Assembly (NCBI GenBank): GCA_003427395.1
Contig: BFEA01000078.1
Location: 2,222,778-2,266,811 of the forward strand
Source: Chara braunii
Lineage: Eukaryota > Streptophyta > Charophyceae > Charales > Characeae
DNA length: 44,034 nt
Reading direction: 5' to 3'
The first letter of the stretch is position 1; each line of letters opens with the position of its first letter. The position numbers and the translations under genes were made by a program. Shown in pieces: positions 10,891 to 21,504 of this stretch. The notes under the pieces were generated by a model that did no database searches, had not been told where the DNA came from, and saw nothing but the letters and a program-made list of their open reading frames with translations.

Positions 10891-11910
10891 GCTCTCCATA
10901 CTCCTCACCCCGAGGCGACGCTCTCCACCGAGAGATATCCAAATGTGCCTCCAACTCCCTCAAAGGCTCCTCAGACGCTGGCGGCTCCCCCTGTGTGCGT
11001 GCTGGCGACCTCCTCAATCCACCCTCGGCAAACCGATGGAACTCCACTGGTCCCAACCCACACTCAGGGTACGCGCCTCGCTTCTCAGCCTCTGGCTCCA
11101 GCTCCTTCTCTCTCCTAGCTAGAGCCTTTTGTCCTCCTCGAAACGGTCTCGCCTCCCTTGGCTCAGGGTCCCTCTGCCTCTGACTCCTCTGACGCCTCTC
11201 AATTCTGGGCTAAGGGGGCTCTGGTCGTCGAAAGGCCTCTCTCAGATGTGCCCTGCAGCTCTCTCAGTCCCGAGCCATGTCTCTGACCTGCTTAGCCAGT
11301 GCCCTCTCCGCCTTTCTGGTCCAGAGGGGCAAGGTCCTCGCCCACTCATCTCTCGGTATACCCTGCCCCTGCATGAACCACTCGAAGGCAGGAATAAAAT
11401 TTGCCGCATTTCCGATCTCTAGGCGGATCGGCCTGCCATCTGGTCCCACAGGCGAAGGTCGCAGCTCCTGCATCCTCGTCTCCACCTCCTGCCTCGTCGT
11501 CGCCTCCCTACGAATCCTGGTAATGGCCCCCTCAAACCTGCCTGCTCCCCTCAGTCTCTCAATCGCCTGGGCCACGGTCCAGCCCATACGCCTCGCATGA
11601 TCCCAAAAGATGTCTAGGAATAGCTCGATGTCCCCATCATCGTACACCGGAGTACTCTCTCAATGGCGAGGCCCATGTCGCTCATATCCTCCTGATGCTC
11701 CCAACGGCCTCCGAGGCGGCCGTGTCCCCCTCCCTCCTCTTGGCATGACTGTCTTCGTAAAGTTAGACCTGCAGAACAGGCGAAAGAGACAACAGGCACA
11801 CATTGGGGTAAGCAAACAGGGGATAATCAAGCAAGCTCAGACTAGACCATACTCATGCAGCATACAACCTATCCGACCTACATAACCTATCGCTTCTATT
11901 CTAGAGGTAG

Positions 11911-12843
11911 TCAGGTCGTCTCTCTTACCTCTTCTCTCGCCACAAATTTCTTCAATCGCGTTCCAGATACCCAATCCTTCCACTAAGTCTCATTCAATTC
12001 CTCAATCTGGTACGCTCCGAAGTCTCCAACCCGTACGATCCGGTAGGGACCTAACCACCTCTTATCAAGTTTCCTGGACCACTGCTTTTCCAGCGATGAA
12101 TCGTAGAAAAGCACGACGTCCCCAACTGCCAGAGGCACTTTCCTCACCCGAGCAGACTGATCCCATCGAGTCTTATCATCCATACGACTTCTAGCCACTT
12201 GATCGGATGCCTCCTGGATCCTTTCCTCTATCGCTCCTATCTGTCGCGCCCGAATATCGAGCAATTCCTCAAAGGACAGGTCGACTTCCAGATCCTGGCG
12301 CCTCTAAGTTTTAAGAAAACTCTTGATAGGGAAGGTGGTGTGTCTTCCATACCACAACGTCGCATGTGCGTACTTGGTGGATCTTTTCACTGTAATGTTC
12401 TCGACAAAGAATGCTACCCTCAGGTATCTTGGCCATTGATTAGGCCTGCCTTCGGTCCACTTAGCCAGGAGGCTCGTAATGGTACTATATCCTCTCTCTA
12501 CAGGAGCATTTGCTTGGGGATGCGCAGCCGTGGTGTAGTTGGCTATTACACCATACCTTGATAACGACTCCTGCACCTCCTGGCAAGTAAATTCCGATCC
12601 CTTGTCCATTACGAACTCCCTGACGAAAGGATAGCGCAGGTAGTACTCCTCAATGAAGCTAACCAAGACTGAACCAGTCTTGGTATGAATGGCACGCCCA
12701 TCTACGAAGCCAGACAGGTTATCGCGCGCATCGAAGATGTAGTTATAGCTCTGATCCCCAAGCAACATAAAGAGTAGATCGAGATGCACTACAACCCCCA
12801 CCTCTCGCTCTAGCCTTGGATGCAGCGGCTCTCCTTGCCTCAA
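11911..12843 (-). pseudogene. Integrase (core and C-terminal domain)
   Basis: The catalytic triad is visible: D in VVVHLDLLFM, D in FVMDKGSEF and E in ANAPVERGY. The last two are spaced D-35-E, the retroviral-type integrase rule. The C-terminal domain reads LAVGDVVLFYDSSLEKQW and RWLGPYRIVRVGDFGAYQIE, typical of the SH3-like region that follows the core in gypsy elements. The zinc-binding part lies just upstream (about 12990-12845): H residues in LHDGIAGHRG and C residues in SCVPC, split by stops at 12874 and 12856. Further stops at 12304 and 11983 separate core, C-terminal domain and tail. No chromodomain is evident. Confidence 0.88.
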
Positions 12844-13002
12844 ACGAGATCTCTCCTAGCAGGGTACGCAGGATCAACAAAATTTCCCGACCATGTCCAT
12901 CATCCCATCCCAGTAGTACAGCTCGCTTATTTTGGCGTAAGTGGCTTGGATCCCTCGATGCCCTCCTGCAATGCCATCATGAAGCGCTGCTACGACATCA
13001 AT

Positions 13003-14103
13003 CTAATGGATCCTACCGTTGACAACTCTCCTGGGATTCCCCACTCCCCTTCTCACGAAAAGGTGGCCGTCTCGCACTAAGTAGCGCTGCAGCATTCTCT
13101 GAGCTCTATCACTTGCATCCCTTAGCCGCATCTCGCAAGACAAGAGAAGCCCCAACTCTAGGTAGATCCCATCATACTCCTCTGCACGAAAGGCCTCCTT
13201 AATCTCCCCTTCCTCGAACTCGTCGTCCTGGCTCTTGGGCACCTCGTCCACATTCTCTGCTGGGTTCAACGAGTCTAACTGGTCGAAGCTTTCCTGCAGT
13301 AACGTGTTGACGAGGAGATACATTCCTCCCATCAGGTCCTCATGCCGTTCTACCTGGCCGGGTCCTTCCTCGATCGTCCTTATGTCTTCCACCAGACTAT
13401 GCGAACTGGCCAGCGCCAACTCCATCATCCACTGAACATCCTTACTTCCCCGAGGATCTTCTTCTTCAAAGGGTTTGAGGACTAGCTCTGCCCTCCTTTC
13501 ATATCCGCTCGGCGTTTGCCAAATAGGATAGCCCACACATCTAGGCACTCGCGGCAACCACTTGTTCATATGGAGACGGACATCTTCCTCCTGATCTAGG
13601 AATCCATCAACTGGGGGCGTATTCTCCACCGCCTCTCCTTCCTGGTTATCCCTGTTGATACGACTCAACCCGTCCACCCGGTTCTTGCTACCAGGAATCC
13701 GCTCCAACTCGAAGTTAAACATCCAGATGTACGTCAGCCATCTGGCAACCGTCGGATCCGATGGAACGTAATTCCTCAGAGAGTAGGCCAGGGCGGTCGG
13801 GTCCACTCTCAAGATAAACCTTCTGCCAAAGATGTAGTTCCAGAAGATCCTTAGACAGTGGAGGACAGTAAGGGTCTCTTTTTTGAACTGAGTGTAGTTC
13901 CTCTCTGTCGTACAGAGAATCCGACTCTCAAATCGCAAGGGCCTTTCCTTTCCTTCCGTGTCTGCCTGAATTAGAACTCCCCCTAAGGCAGTCGGCCCCG
14001 CATCCATTTCGACAATGAAGGGTCGCGTCTCCGTGGCATCATAATCTGGCGCCCCTAATACCAACCCTCCCTTTCGAAACTCCTCCTTCATTGTGACCAC
14101 CAC
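13003..14103 (-). CDS. RNase H region of pol
   Basis: This 366-codon open segment contains the gypsy-type RNase H: FIVEMDAGPTALGGVLIQ (first acidic residue), ERNYTQFKKETLTVLHCL (second) and ILRVDPTALAYSLRNY (third). It continues into a connection region leading to the integrase zinc finger. The enzyme degrades the RNA strand during reverse transcription. The segment is open, but stops at 14110 on one side and 13003 on the other cut it off from RT and integrase. Confidence 0.85.
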   Translation of the reverse strand: MVVTMKEEFRKGGLVLGAPDYDATETRPFIVEMDAGPTALGGVLIQADTEGKERPLRFESRILCTTERNYTQFKKETLTVLHCLRIFWNYIFGRRFILRVDPTALAYSLRNYVPSDPTVARWLTYIWMFNFELERIPGSKNRVDGLSRINRDNQEGEAVENTPPVDGFLDQEEDVRLHMNKWLPRVPRCVGYPIWQTPSGYERRAELVLKPFEEEDPRGSKDVQWMMELALASSHSLVEDIRTIEEGPGQVERHEDLMGGMYLLVNTLLQESFDQLDSLNPAENVDEVPKSQDDEFEEGEIKEAFRAEEYDGIYLELGLLLSCEMRLRDASDRAQRMLQRYLVRDGHLFVRRGVGNPRRVVNGRIH

Positions 14104-14298
14104 CTCTTCTTATTCTTCACCCCAAACCCATTTTTGAGTCTGGCGGACTAACTTCCCCAGGTGTTTTGTCTTAGCGGCGAAGTTCTTGACGAAGACCTTC
14201 CAAAATCCACACGTACCAAGTCAGCTCCTGACATCAGTTATTGAGTGAAACGGAACTAACCACTCAGTAATCTTGTCCGTCTTTTTCACATCCGGCCT

Positions 14299-15126
14299 TC
14301 AGCCCCTCTCGCTGCAGACAAACCCCAAGATAGTCGCTTCGCTCATGCAGTGTCTGGATTTGGCCCCGCTCGCCGTGAGGTTATGCTCCTCACACAGGCT
14401 CAGGATCTTTTCGAGGTCCTGGATGTGCTTCCAAACAAAGCGCCTTACCCCTGGCGAGACTTCGTCGCTCTCCTTCACTGTCGGCCCCTTCACCGCCAAA
14501 TCGTATGGTTGTGTGATATGAGGGCTGACTAACTGGATAACCCGAATCATGGCCCATTGGACCATTGCTACCGCGTTGGTCCACCCTTGTGGGGCCACGT
14601 TCAAGTGGATTAATCCTCGCGGCGTGTGCGTAGCCGTCACCGTCTTGTCCGGCAGGTAGACCAGAAACTGATCATATCCTGAGTAAAGGTCTATAAGTGA
14701 GATTATAGGTCTTCCAGCACAGGATTCTAATAGAGCATCCGCATTTGGCAGTCCTCCAGCGTCCCGCATGGTTACCGCATTCAGCCTCTGCAAATCTTGC
14801 ACCCACTGCAGCGTCCCGTTAGGCTTGATGAAGCAGAACCACGGGGACGCATACGGTCCACTCAAATAGTCGGCGACGTGCGTACGTATCTTGTCGTCGA
14901 GGTAATCCACCAGCTTCTTCTCCTCGTCAGGATTAGGATATCGCGCCCCTCGCATGTTCCAAGGCTCGTGTGGCATGATATGGATAAGAATCATAGGTAT
15001 TTTGTCCACATCCAGCCTGCCACGCTCCTCGTCCATAAACGCATAGGCGCTGTGCCTCCTCTTCATCAACTCCACCATCAATGTCCACTCCTGAGGCAGT
15101 AGGAAGTCAGGCTCCCCTATAATCAA
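14299..15126 (-). CDS. Reverse transcriptase core with damaged active site
   Basis: RT motifs are recognisable: SPWFCFIKPNGTLQWVQDLQ (fingers), SLIDLYSGYDQFLVYL (first catalytic Asp) and TPRGLIHLNVAPQGWTNAVA. Motif C should be F/Y-x-D-D, but the text at about 14503-14495 reads QPYDLAVKG. Compared with the family pattern (x-x-DD-x-x-VKGP), two residues including one catalytic Asp appear to be missing, as from a 6-base in-frame deletion. The thumb region follows (FVWKHIQDLEKILSLCEEHN). The segment sits between stops at 15139 and 14299 and is inactive by both criteria. Confidence 0.88.
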   Translation of the reverse strand: MIIGEPDFLLPQEWTLMVELMKRRHSAYAFMDEERGRLDVDKIPMILIHIMPHEPWNMRGARYPNPDEEKKLVDYLDDKIRTHVADYLSGPYASPWFCFIKPNGTLQWVQDLQRLNAVTMRDAGGLPNADALLESCAGRPIISLIDLYSGYDQFLVYLPDKTVTATHTPRGLIHLNVAPQGWTNAVAMVQWAMIRVIQLVSPHITQPYDLAVKGPTVKESDEVSPGVRRFVWKHIQDLEKILSLCEEHNLTASGAKSRHCMSEATILGFVCSERG

Positions 15127-15402
15127 CTCCCCTTCATTTCATTCGTTGATACGATATAGTCCTGCTAAAGCACTCTCCCTCATTTGCCGTATCAACCCTC
15201 GTTCCCTCTCGTAATATGTTTCCTCGTCCTCTGTAACGAGGACGGGAACCGGGCGGCACTTCTTGTCTATCATCTTGTACCGCCTTTGGGAACCCGGCTT
15301 GAGCCGTCCCCTAAAAAAGGCCGACTCGCAGATTGCGCCTGCGCGGACGCGGGGTTCCTCCTTCCGTCCGGAAGACGATATACCAGCTTCAATTTCCCTG
15401 CC

Positions 15403-15975
15403 TCACGAGATTCCAGAACTTGCTCCCTCAAGGCCTGGATGGCATCCGGATCCCATCTCATGCGCGGCCACCAAGTCCATGGCCTTCCTGACGTCCGATA
15501 GGCTAAGGAAAAACGCTTTCACCTCTTCTTCTCCTTCCGGCTCTGCCCGAAGCCTTCGGCGCTCGCCCTCCGATTCTTCAATCGTGAAGGATCCTGGGTT
15601 GGGTCGGTTCCTTATACTCCTCGGTCCTGTATTTCTGCAGGTAATTATTTCGTAATTCCCGCAGGCAGGGTCACATAGGAGGAGGATCAGAGTACCGTCA
15701 TGCTTATTGAACATCACGATTTCTGTCCTACTCAAAATTGATCTTCCTAGGAGGATCCCGTGGTCTACGTCCGGCATGATGAAGAAGCAAGCTCGGGCCT
15801 TCACCTTTCCGACCTCGATGAGTACATTCGAGGCTGTCCGACAAAACACGGCCTTACAGCTTGCGCCGTGCAAAATACCGCAGTCAGATAGGTCTATGTC
15901 CAGCCCGAATCTGATAGCATCCGGGTCCTGGATAATGTTCATTTCCGCCCCGGTGTCCACCATTGCTGCACACTA
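15403..15975 (-). pseudogene. Retroviral-type aspartic protease
   Basis: The motif AAMVDTGAEMNII at the start is the D-T-G-A active site of retroelement aspartic proteases, which work as homodimers. The flap and the ILLGRSIL-like motif follow (HGILLGRSILSR), matching the second conserved block G-x-D-hydrophobic-LGR. A TAG codon (15973-15975) lies four codons before the catalytic loop in the same frame. It may be a decayed CAG or, less likely, a readthrough stop. The frame then shifts near 15460 in the linker to RT. Confidence 0.85.
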
Positions 15976-16520
15976 GGAGCCTTTCACCACTAAATCCACC
16001 GTGCCGTAAGCCATGCACTTCCAATCCATTTTCGTACCTAACTCCGCCCACTCAGCCTCCTTGGGCAGGATCGTACCCAGATGGACATTGGGCACCAGGC
16101 GCCGTGATAACCTCCCCTTCAATTCATCGCGGAGTCGCGGGGCTGACACCAGGATTTCCTTCAGAGTCATGAGGTCATTATGCCCTTCTGACAGCCGGTC
16201 GATCACTCTCTCCACATCAAACCCCTCCTCCAACCGAGCCACATACTTCTTCCTTTTGGGCCGTCCGTCGCGCACGACCGGCTCGACCTCTCCCCTGGCT
16301 CCCTTTTTCCTGGCCCGCTGCTCCGCTCTCTGATCCTCTTCTCTGCGCAGCCTCTCGTCCTCTTCCTCCTCATTGTCGTCATCCTCCACTTCCACAGCTT
16401 CCTTTCTTTTCCCTGACTCTGGCCCCCTTCTCGGAGGTTCTTGGTTGGCACTGGCCTTGGCTTGACTTTTCATTCGTGCTGCCTGTGGCAGCCGGGCCTG
16501 AGGAGTGAGGGGTCTCCCCA

Positions 16521-18494
16521 TCATTCCTGACTGTGGGCTTGACCCCACCACATGTACTCCGGGACGCCCTGGCGCTGACTCCGGCCGGAGTCATAGAGGA
16601 ACACCTTCGGGATGCTAGACCTCCATTTCCTTACTTCATCGCAGAGGTCTACCAACTTCTGCTGGTACCTTCCCACCTTGTCCAGCAGGTCCTCCATCTT
16701 CCCCAAGGAGACGGATGTCGGTTCCATCCTTCTTTCCTCATCCTCGTCATCCGATTTGATGATTATGGGCTCTCCCACCCTACTTCCTCCACGTGGTCCT
16801 TGAGTCACTTCCTCGTGGCTCCCCACTTCCTCTACCCCAATCGGTGGTTCCTCCTTTTCCATCCATAGCCTTAAACTTTCTACCCGCACCGACGGTCCTT
16901 TCCTCTCCTGCCATAACCTGAACATGGCAGGGGGTGGCGGCCCAGCTCCCGCCCTTCGTTGGGCTTCCGCTCTCACTCCTCCAAGCCTTCTGTCAATGGC
17001 CTCCCCAAACTGATCGTAAATGTTCCCATCCATAGTGGAGGAAATTAGCCCGCTCCTCTCGTCTTCCCGTCTTATGTTACAGAACCTTATGGTGTGGCCT
17101 TGCTGGTCACAATGCTGGCAGATGACCGTCCTCCAGTCAGAACGGGGTCTCCCATACCCCTGACTTCCCTGATCCCCTTGGCCTTGATACCCCTGGCCTT
17201 GGTACCCCTGGCCTTGGTACCCCTTGCCTTGATTCCCCTGGCCTTGGTTTCCTCGGCCTTGACCATTCCATTGCCCTCCTCTTCCGCTGCCATTCCTCCC
17301 TCGCTCCCTTCCTCCACCCCTCCCTCCGTTGCCTTGATTGCCCTGCCCCTGGTTCCCACCTCCAGCCACGCTGCCCTGTGAACTGGGAGCAGGTGACAGC
17401 GGCGGGGCCACAGGCTGGGCCTGGGCTGCGGGGTAGATGGGTGGCGGCATACTCATTTGTGGTCCGGCCACTGGCGGCGGGCTACCCCATGGCACAATTG
17501 CATTGATCACCGGCCAGGGCCACTGTCCGTAGGAGGGCGCCCCCCCTTGCGAGGGGCCCGCACTAGATGATGGAGCCGCTACATTTGGAGGAGCCGCCGC
17601 TAGGGCCGAGTGCGCCTGCCCTTTTCCTTACCCCTGCCTGCCCTGCGCCAAGTTACGCACTTTGCGTTGGGCCTTCGTCAGGTGCGGCGGCACCGGCTCT
17701 TCCTCTTCCCAGAGCTTTTCCTCAACGGCCTCTCCCACCACTCGCTCTTTCCCTTTCACCTGAACTGCCGTCACTACCCTTCTCTGCACCATTGGCTCTG
17801 TCGCATACCCCAGCTGCGCCAACACGTCTGTAACAATCCTTTTTACTCCCGGGGTCCCAGAAGCGGTCGCATCCCTTTCCTTTCTCTTCTGCCTTTGCAG
17901 GCGTACCTGACGTTGCTCCACCTGGTCCAAGCATCCAACTTCCACCCCTTTGTCAATGGTGGCCCAGATGAGTTTGGTGCTGCCCCCTCCATGCCTTGTC
18001 AGCGCGACGACCTCCGATGCGGTGAGTAGCCCCAGGAAGATTGCGCACTGCGCCTCCTCCGAGATCCCATGGACTTTCCGCGCCCTCTTGTTGAATTCCT
18101 GAACAAAAGCCCCTATCGTCATACAATCCTTCTTGTTCATTGCCTCAAGATCCGCAGTGGTCAACAGTCCATCTCCCAGGCGGTACTTCCTCTGCATTCC
18201 CTCCTTGAACCTTTCAAAGCTACCTTGAACTGCATCTATAACTTTCTTCACTTCTTGGAGGTAGTTGTGGAGAACGTACTGGAGAATGCGCTGAAATTTT
18301 ACAACATCCGACCGCCTGGCCAGAGCTTTTTCCACCCGCTCCAGCCATTCTGAGACTCTCTCCCCACAAAAGGGGAAGGTATCGACCTTGGGGATATTGC
18401 TCGGATTTCTTTCATGCCTGTCAATAGCCGCGATAAGGTCATCGGGCGTCAGGCCTTTCTTGGGAGCACCTGACGCGCCGCCGCCCTGCGACAT
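16521..18494 (-). pseudogene. gag: gag polyprotein (capsid and nucleocapsid)
   Basis: The start is the ATG at 18494, about 250 bases after the primer site. Residues 1-288 include a capsid-type domain (FPFCGERVSEWLERVEKALA ... GAFVQEFNKRARKVHGISEE), as in the Retrotrans_gag family. A TAA at 17628-17630, one C-to-T step from CAA in QGRQ(G)-GKG, interrupts the frame. It then continues through a Pro/Gln/Gly-rich part with YQGQG pentapeptide repeats to the zinc knuckle CQHCDQQGHTIRFC (C-x2-C-x4-H-x4-C), the nucleocapsid RNA-binding motif. It ends at 16521 and overlaps pol in a different frame. Gag would form the particle that packages element RNA. Confidence 0.88.
17160..17262. repeat. 15-bp tandem repeat coding YQGQG/NQGQG in gag
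   Basis: Several near-identical 15-base units around GGCCTTGGTACCCCT on the plus strand code for YQGQG and NQGKG pentapeptides in the minus-strand nucleocapsid part of gag. This is a low-complexity RNA-binding-type tail; the copy number is probably variable between element copies. Confidence 0.8.
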
Positions 18495-18744
18495 CTTGAC
18501 AGACTCTTCTCCTCAAGCTCCCTGATAAGACAAAAACAAGCACACTCCTTTATTCAGCATTACACCTTAACCGGTATATTCCTTCCGCTCTACCTAACCC
18601 TAACTCACGTAGATAAACTTTCTCACCTATACTTAGTCACTCATTACTTTTTCTTACCTTCACGTCATTCCTTTATGCCTTTTTCCTATTCACTTCTCAT
18701 ACTCAGATATCGTTCCACCACGGACAACGATAGGCTTTCCGTTA
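18495..18744 (-). promoter_or_regulatory. 5' leader between primer site and gag
   Basis: These 250 bases separate the tRNA primer site from the gag ATG. In this family they would hold dimerisation and packaging signals, but I see no specific motif. The part next to the primer site, reading ATCGTTCCACCA on the plus strand (about 18709-18720), is also found next to LTR C, so the leader is shared at least that far. Confidence 0.5.
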
Positions 18745-18762
18745 TCCCCGGCAACGGCGCCG
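18745..18762 (-). promoter_or_regulatory. tRNA-Asp primer-binding site next to LTR B
   Basis: On the plus strand this reads TCCCCGGCAACGGCGCCG. Apart from the last base it equals the 3' end of plant tRNA-Asp (GUC), TCCCCGGCAACGGCGCCA (established sequence). On the minus strand it is the site where that tRNA would prime reverse transcription. It ends two bases from the LTR boundary at 18765, fixing both the orientation of the element and the LTR edge. Confidence 0.92.
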
Positions 18763-20539
18763 CCTGTCGAGCGCATCGGTCCGGCACCGCACTAGGGCAG
18801 CGCGGGACCCTCCCAGCTGCGTCATGCAAGAGTTGGTTTATATCCTTCGTCGCGAATATACATGGAGCTTCCGCAAACCGCTCCGGCCGAGTGCGCCAGC
18901 CATACCTCTCGCGAGCCCCTACGACAGGATAGGGCCTACGTGGAGCATGACTTACCTCCATGTTACGGGAGATGTCACCTCCCTTCGGTGGGCATATCCC
19001 CGCCGAGCTACCAGTCCACAGTACGGAAGCTAATCAGTTGCAATCGCAGAGGTGGACCAGCCGAGGGCGTTTCTCGTTCGCTGTAAAATAGGGGGTGCGC
19101 ATGGTAATACGCCTCTATCGGACCCACACGCGAACCGTCATCTTGGGGGCTGAGGTCCCAAGCGCCGTTCATCGCCGGTCGACTAGGACGCAACCCATAC
19201 ACCACGCGCACACCACTTTACGAACACAAAAATATAAAACACACACACACACACGAAAAACAACACAATACAAATAACGCGACAACGCTCCTAGCCCCTC
19301 GGTAGCCAACCCATAACGTTTTAGTGCGGAAATCAAATAGGCGTCGCACGCAAGACTTAATATAAGACCTCACGGATGCAGGGCCTACTCATATCGACTC
19401 GCAATGCAGGTGTACGCAAGCAGTCGCAATGATGGCGTACAATGTAGTGACCATAATCAAGCAGCCCCCCGTGGATCCGAGTACCGCTTATGACACTCAA
19501 GTGTCAGACTCGAAGTGTCGTGAGGGTCTAATTCTTCATGACATTGCACGACTGAAGGAATGGCCGTGCAACCGCCGCGAGACCTCCGACCTTTGGTCCG
19601 AGCGTCTCGGTAGGCAAGGCAAATAGGCTCTGTGCGAGGGAAAATCCCTCCCCTGCAGGGCCTAGGGCTTAGGATGTCCTAGACAAGGACCTGGAATCCC
19701 GGCCCAGGACCAACGTCCAACTAAGAAAATTCCCAAGAAGCAAAGCAAAAATAAACAGAGAGGTCATCCTTGGGCCTCTCAGTCTTACCTTCTGAGTATG
19801 CCCTTTTGTACGGGGCCCCTTAACCCATGCAGACATTCACCCTACGTACACCCATGTATATATGTATATAAAGGGGGAAGTATTTGACGATCACTTCTCA
19901 CAGTCTCATTGGGGTCCCTCACAGCCATACGTATATATGTGATCGCAGGCAACCAAATCCATAATCTGACTCATAGCACATACCTGCAAACCATATCAGC
20001 GAGTCAATCGACAACCCACGCACTACACGGAGTCAACCCCAACCATCTTCAACATTCATACCCCTTGCTTTAGCCATGCAAGCCCCAACCTCTTGTCTAA
20101 CCAACCTTAATTAAATACTCAGTACCTTTGTTAAAAGACCATTCAATAAAAGCCCGGGTGAAACCATAACGAAACAATGATATGACCAAGGCTAAGGCCT
20201 TTTAGGTTGAGTGTGGAGGGTGAGTTGGAATTGAGTCGTAAACCGACGAATCGACAACCGACCTGTTATCAGTGATAACAGATGATGATCCTCAAAGGAT
20301 CAAGCTGAATCTAGTCCTGAACTTGAATCAGACGATCAAGAGGACCTGTAACACATGACAGGTCAATGTCCCAGACTAAACCTTTAAGTTCATGGAGAAC
20401 GATGTCCATATCGTGATCTTACCCAAGTCATCCTAGTTAACTTTGTCTAAACCTATCTCTAGATAATATGACAAAATCTTCCTTAGTCAGAGTGGACTAT
20501 CAAAAATCGTCACCTGTCACAACATAATCGCTCTCTCTT

Positions 20540-21290
20540 AACTAAGAAAATTTCAGCAGCGCTTCCCGTAGGAAAAGTGTCTTTCCAGAATTTATATAAA
20601 TCCAGATATGAAAGAAAGAAATAATTTCTAATTCCAAAGAGTCAAAATTATGTCTAACTTTTTCAAAAAGTAGAAATTTGGGCAGCATCCCCTCTAGAAA
20701 GGGAGGCTTTCCAGATTTATACTAAGTCAGATACAAAAAGAAGAAATAATTTCTAGCTGTGGAAAGTCAAACTCTGTCTAACTTCCTGAAATAGCAGAAA
20801 TTTGGGCAGCACCCCTTTAGAAAGGGAGGTTTCTCAGATTTATACTAAGTTAGATATGAACTCGAAAGATAATTCGAGTTCGACTTTAGACAGAAATTAA
20901 TCAACTCCTTAATTTTGTAAAAATTTCGGCAGCACTCTCTCTAGAAAAGTGTTATGTCAAAATTTATACAAGGTTAAGTCCAGAATTTGAAAGTAACTTT
21001 GACTTCCCAAAGTCCAATTTTTGTCTAACTCCCTGAATTAGCAAAAATTTTGGCAGCACTCCCTTTCGAAAGGGAGACTTCCCAGATTTTAACTAAGTAA
21101 GATAAAAGAAAAGACAAGGTTGAACTTTTGACAGGTCAAAATTCAGCTAACTTCTTGAATTTATAAAAATTTCGGCAGCGCTTCTCGTAGAGAAAGTAGC
21201 TTGCCAAGAATCTTACAAAGCCAAGTATAAGAAAAGATATCAGAAAATGCAAGAATTGACCTAAGTAAATTTTATTTTTTTTAGAAAATG
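20540..21290. repeat. Six tandem ~125-bp units, LTR B
   Basis: The TTTCGGCAGC-like cores recur near 20549, 20678, 20800, 20925, 21050 and 21171, matching the array in LTR A unit for unit. The hairpins after each core are kept, e.g. CTCCCTTTCGAAAGGGAG in the unit at 21050. Confidence 0.8.
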
Positions 21291-21504
21291 CAGAAATTGA
21301 CACTAACTTCTATCGCTCTCGCACGTGGCGAACAACTAAAGCAAATACCTATCAACCTGAAACTCAGACAAAGTAGTGGCCTAACTCAGTCACATGCAAG
21401 CCATACCACAAAGGTAAGTACTCTCGCAAATCCCAAGTTAACCTAGACAAACAATATTTGATGATCTCTCAATGATGTAACCCATTATACCCATCTTACA
21501 TAAG

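Larger units (their letters stand above)
9034..11746 (-). pseudogene. Second Gag-like gene downstream of pol (CCHC zinc knuckle), decayed
   Basis: I chose the ATG at 11746 because the same frame runs on through four stops (11660, 11264, 11210, 10826) to about 10600, where the frame changes and continues open to 9034. The N-terminal part (11647-11264) reads as a helical domain with motifs such as DGDIELFLDIFWDHARRMGW and LRPSPVGPDGRPIRLEIGN, which I interpret as capsid-like. Next come a PREEV/PHEEV repeat, a long charged, probably coiled-coil region, and a C-terminal zinc knuckle CFFCTKEGHRALQC (C-x2-C-x4-H-x4-C). Most stops are one transition away from W, R or Q codons. The position after integrase is unusual for a Gag-type protein. 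A Gag role is inferred from domain order only. Confidence 0.7.
11911..16551 (-). pseudogene. pol: pol polyprotein of the Ty3/gypsy element, decayed
   Basis: One reading frame runs from 16551 to a stop at 11911 and covers a charged linker, protease, reverse transcriptase, RNase H and integrase. It is broken by stops at 15973, 15139, 14299, 14221, 14110, 13003, 12874, 12856, 12304 and 11983. A local pair of compensating frameshifts lies near 15460 and 15360. Gag ends in another frame at 16521, overlapping pol by about 30 bases in what would be a -1 shift; I see no classic slippery heptamer there, so it may be mutational. The product would be cut by its own protease into the enzymes for reverse transcription and integration. 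In this copy it cannot be made intact. Confidence 0.88.

Noticed and set aside
9316-11183. Plus-strand frames opposite the second Gag-like gene (for example 9916-10479)
   Set aside because: They are antisense shadows of a charged, Glu/Arg-rich gene; Leu/Pro/Ser-rich translations are expected from that composition.
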